Positions 61,942 to 64,000 of a stretch of DNA of 64,000 nt are shown here, piece after piece. Source of the stretch: Cellulophaga sp. L1A9 (GTDB taxonomy: Bacteria; Bacteroidota; Bacteroidia; Flavobacteriales; Flavobacteriaceae); assembly GCF_009797025.1 (NCBI RefSeq), contig NZ_CP047027.1:4588001-4652000 (forward strand). The letters are read 5' to 3'. Under the pieces are notes generated by a model. The model made no database searches and was not told the origin of the DNA. It worked only from the letters and a program-made list of their open reading frames with translations. The stretch's first letter is position 1. Each line of letters starts with the position of its first letter. The position numbers were made by a program, and so were the translations under genes.

Positions 61942-62910
61942 ATGGTTCATTATTTCGATCAACATAAAATACACGAATTAATTAGTATGAAGGAATGCAT
62001 CGAGGTCATGAGAGCTCTTTTTAAGATTGCTTCTGATGAAAATATACTGAACCCTCTACGCTCTAAAATGGAACTTCCAGAACCCGCAAATGGTATCATG
62101 GGATTAATGCCGGCTTACTTTAAACCCTATAACATTATGGGCGTAAAAATATTAAGTATATTTCCTGACAACCATAAAAAAGGGCTAAGTTCTCATCAAG
62201 GAATATTCCATCTTTTTGAAACGGAGACAGGACAGCTTCTCGCTAATTTTGATGCCCACACCATGACAGAAATGAGAACTGCTGCGGTCAGCGCTTTAGT
62301 TACAGATTATACCGCTCTCCCTAATGCTGAAAGTTTAGGAATATTAGGAACAGGGACACAGGCCTATTCTCATCTACAGGCTATTTTGCTAGTTCGCGAA
62401 ATTAAATCTGTTTTTGTGTACGGAAGAAATCAAGAAAATCTAAATAATTTTATAGAAAAGGTAACTGACCTCTACCCTAGTATTACATTTACAAAATGTA
62501 GCACAGCACAAGAAGCTGCTAACGCTTCTGACATAGTGTGTACCGTTACCGGTGCAAAAATGCCTCTTATTTCACAAAAAGGATTACGTAGTCATGTACA
62601 TATAAATGCCGTTGGCGCCTGGGATCCTAAAAATAGAGAACTCGCTTCTGATATTGTTTTAAACTCAGCCGTTATTGTAGATAATTATTATGCTGCTGAG
62701 CAACAAAAAGGCGAGCTTATTATTGCCGCAAATGAAATGGAGAGGACACCAAAAGATCTTATTGAAAAAAGCGTCTTTGATTTGGTCTCACAGAATAACA
62801 GAAGCTATCAAAACATGCCATCGGTCTTTGCTTCCTTGGGTCTTGGCATTGAAGATTTAGCATTTGCCTATGAAGTATTTAAAAAGTTTAACAAGGAACA
62901 AAAAGATTAA
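61942..62910 (+). CDS. Ornithine cyclodeaminase/mu-crystallin family protein
   Basis: A 322-aa NAD(P)-dependent enzyme of the OCD family, which includes ornithine cyclodeaminase, ketimine reductases and alanine dehydrogenases. Lys69 (MGVKI) and Arg112 (EMRTAAVSAL) are family residues, the dinucleotide fold has LGTGTQA (135-141), and Asp in the IEDLAFA segment is conserved. It lies 214 bp after the second permease, so probably has its own promoter but is in the same direction. In this setting a cyclic-imine or ketimine reduction after ring opening would make sense; this is inference. Confidence 0.88.
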   Translation: MVHYFDQHKIHELISMKECIEVMRALFKIASDENILNPLRSKMELPEPANGIMGLMPAYFKPYNIMGVKILSIFPDNHKKGLSSHQGIFHLFETETGQLLANFDAHTMTEMRTAAVSALVTDYTALPNAESLGILGTGTQAYSHLQAILLVREIKSVFVYGRNQENLNNFIEKVTDLYPSITFTKCSTAQEAANASDIVCTVTGAKMPLISQKGLRSHVHINAVGAWDPKNRELASDIVLNSAVIVDNYYAAEQQKGELIIAANEMERTPKDLIEKSVFDLVSQNNRSYQNMPSVFASLGLGIEDLAFAYEVFKKFNKEQKD

Positions 62911-62924
62911 TTTATCCATCATTG

Positions 62925-62970
62925 AAAAAGGGTATTAGGAAGATTGTTCCATCTACCTAATACCCTTTTT
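62925..62970. terminator. Terminator after the OCD-family gene
   Basis: Perfect 15-bp stem (62925-62939 with 62956-62970), 16-nt loop, T8 on the plus side. It ends the locus and also can serve the convergent DUF2130 gene. Confidence 0.88.
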
Positions 62971-63036
62971 TTTCGTCCTTTACTTTAAGACGCCTATTGT
63001 GCGTTATAATGCAAATTATATAGCATCGGCTATTCG

Positions 63037-64000
63037 TTATAAAAATGCTTCATCGCCTCCAGGAAGTTCTAAAGCTTTAACCGATTGAATAGCATTCCCG
63101 GCGATTCCTTTTATAGCCGCATGCATGTCTATCGTATTGTTGGTTACTTTCTCTATCTGTTTCTCTCTTTCTTTCCAGATACGCTGCATGGCTCTTTTTT
63201 CACTGTCTAGGGCAGTTTTCATAGAAGTAAACCCTTCTACAATGGCTTCTATTTGCATTCTGAACTGATTACTCGTTAAGTAATCATAAAGCATATCCAT
63301 TTTGTCTCCTTTATTTTCTTGGGTACTAAGTGCTAGATTTACTTTGATAATTGACTCTCGCAATACTTTACAGAGTCCTTTAAATTCATCATAATTGCAA
63401 ATCCATATACCTTCTCTAAGTCCCATTCGATCCATATCAGAAGGCATCACTTCAGTAACTAAAACACCAATATTGGCGCCTCTCTCCCTGATATCATTTT
63501 TAAATTTCTCGATCCAACTAGGCTGAAAGTCCTTGGTACGCTTGCTCTCGTAGTAGATTTTTCCACAATGCTGCTCCGTTCGCGTATTCACTATTTGAAT
63601 ACAATCGCCTCCTCGCGCTCCTTTTTTTATTTCTTCTATGGTATCTAAAGGAAACTGAGCTGCCAACCATTCTTCTATCGCTAATTCTTGTACTTCTCCT
63701 TGTAACTGCATGGAACCCTGCTCCTGCTTACGTTTCATTTCTTCCGTAAGCTTTTTTTGGTCCTCTAATTGTTTTTGCATTTCCTTAAAACGCAATTCAT
63801 TTTTATCTTCTTCCGATTTCTTAATCTTCTCTTTTTCAGCAATAAGAATCTCATTAAGCTTTTTTTGAGCTTCTGCTTCAGCCGCCTCTTTCAATTCGCC
63901 TTTTTCTCTTTTGAGTTTTTCTATTTCGGCTTTAGAGCGATTTAGTTCTTTTACTTGTTCTGACTTTTCATTCAATTCTTTTTGTAAAGCATTAAACTGT
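63037..64000 (-). CDS. DUF2130 family protein, N-terminus beyond the window (partial)
   Basis: 321 codons of a minus-strand frame that stays open through the window edge, so the start lies outside. The visible N-terminal part (first about 110 residues) is a Lys/Glu/Gln coiled coil; then comes the DUF2130 core (about 120-260: AIEEWLAAQFP, KGARGGDCIQIVNT, YYESKRTKDFQ, WICNYDEFKGL). An in-frame TTG at 63975 is not the real start. Members have a nuclease-like (PD-(D/E)xK) look in this core, with GGDCIQ and YYESKR as candidate motifs. Function not established. Confidence 0.9.
   Translation of the reverse strand, partial: QFNALQKELNEKSEQVKELNRSKAEIEKLKREKGELKEAAEAEAQKKLNEILIAEKEKIKKSEEDKNELRFKEMQKQLEDQKKLTEEMKRKQEQGSMQLQGEVQELAIEEWLAAQFPLDTIEEIKKGARGGDCIQIVNTRTEQHCGKIYYESKRTKDFQPSWIEKFKNDIRERGANIGVLVTEVMPSDMDRMGLREGIWICNYDEFKGLCKVLRESIIKVNLALSTQENKGDKMDMLYDYLTSNQFRMQIEAIVEGFTSMKTALDSEKRAMQRIWKEREKQIEKVTNNTIDMHAAIKGIAGNAIQSVKALELPGGDEAFL

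Noticed and set aside
63037..63975. Complete DUF2130 gene starting at an internal TTG
   Set aside because: The frame remains open to the window edge and the family has a longer coiled-coil N-terminus, so the gene is partial.
1..64000. CRISPR arrays, tRNA and rRNA genes
   Set aside because: No regularly spaced direct repeats, no cloverleaf or CCA-type 3' end and no rRNA-like sequence was noticed on either strand by eye.

Overview
The window is AT-rich DNA from a bacterium of the Bacteroidota, most likely a marine member of the Flavobacteriaceae. This rests on a type IX secretion sorting domain on a cellulase, a TonB-dependent receptor with a carboxypeptidase-like N-terminal extension, a short RpoD-type sigma factor without region 1.1, TAnnTTTG promoter -7 elements, and weak ribosome binding sites. 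Species cannot be fixed from the sequence. No rRNA, tRNA or CRISPR array was seen. The window starts just before a TolC gene and ends inside a DUF2130 gene.

Layout. 0-2.5 kb: outer-membrane and adaptor parts of a Cus-like heavy-metal efflux pump. 2.6-8.4 kb: a secreted GH5 cellulase, cold-shock protein, MscS channel, an orphan W/P-rich protein, a DUF6503-like protein and a small beta-barrel. 8.5-9.9 kb: an intact IS3-family element with imperfect terminal repeats and an A6G frameshift site. 10.3-13.0 kb: a TPR histidine kinase/LuxR-type regulator pair. 13.1-28.4 kb: two loci of the same kind, encoding circularly permuted ATP-grasp enzymes, alpha-E proteins and transglutaminase-like proteases (plus a zinc metallopeptidase). 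They are separated by a Gly-rich secreted protein, a Crp/Fnr regulator and a fatty acid desaturase. 28.8-30.1 kb: a lipoprotein. 30.2-34.2 kb: a five-gene nitric-oxide detoxification operon (NsrR-like regulator, membrane protein, cupin, quinol NO reductase, truncated globin) behind a long palindrome. 34.3-37.2 kb: an AT-rich SF2 helicase gene with a possible C-terminal nuclease. 37.5-41.6 kb: a beta-helix lipoprotein, an RpoD-like sigma factor and hxlA/hxlB for formaldehyde fixation, followed to 42.5 kb by a divergent AraC regulator. 42.6-44.8 kb: a phytase-like lipoprotein and two convergent DoxX-like membrane proteins. 45.0-52.9 kb: a TetR-controlled export operon (TolC, HlyD, small lipoprotein, OsmC, two ABC ATPases, two ABC-2 permeases). 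54.2-62.9 kb: a TonB receptor, an M29/NicX-like metalloenzyme, two NCS1 permeases, PepD and an ornithine cyclodeaminase homologue, which look like an uptake and catabolic locus.

Three parts stand out. (1) The doubled ATP-grasp/alpha-E/transglutaminase loci look like paired peptide-bond-making and peptide-bond-cutting systems with no known product. (2) The 54-62 kb locus joins an outer-membrane receptor, two nucleobase-type permeases and a protein carrying the metal-ligand pattern expected of a ring-cleaving dioxygenase, and suggests catabolism of an N-heterocycle or modified dipeptide. (3) The lone helicase gene looks recently acquired and may act in defence. Several promoters also show clear operator architecture (NsrR palindrome, AraC tandem repeats 21 bp apart, TetR palindromes).
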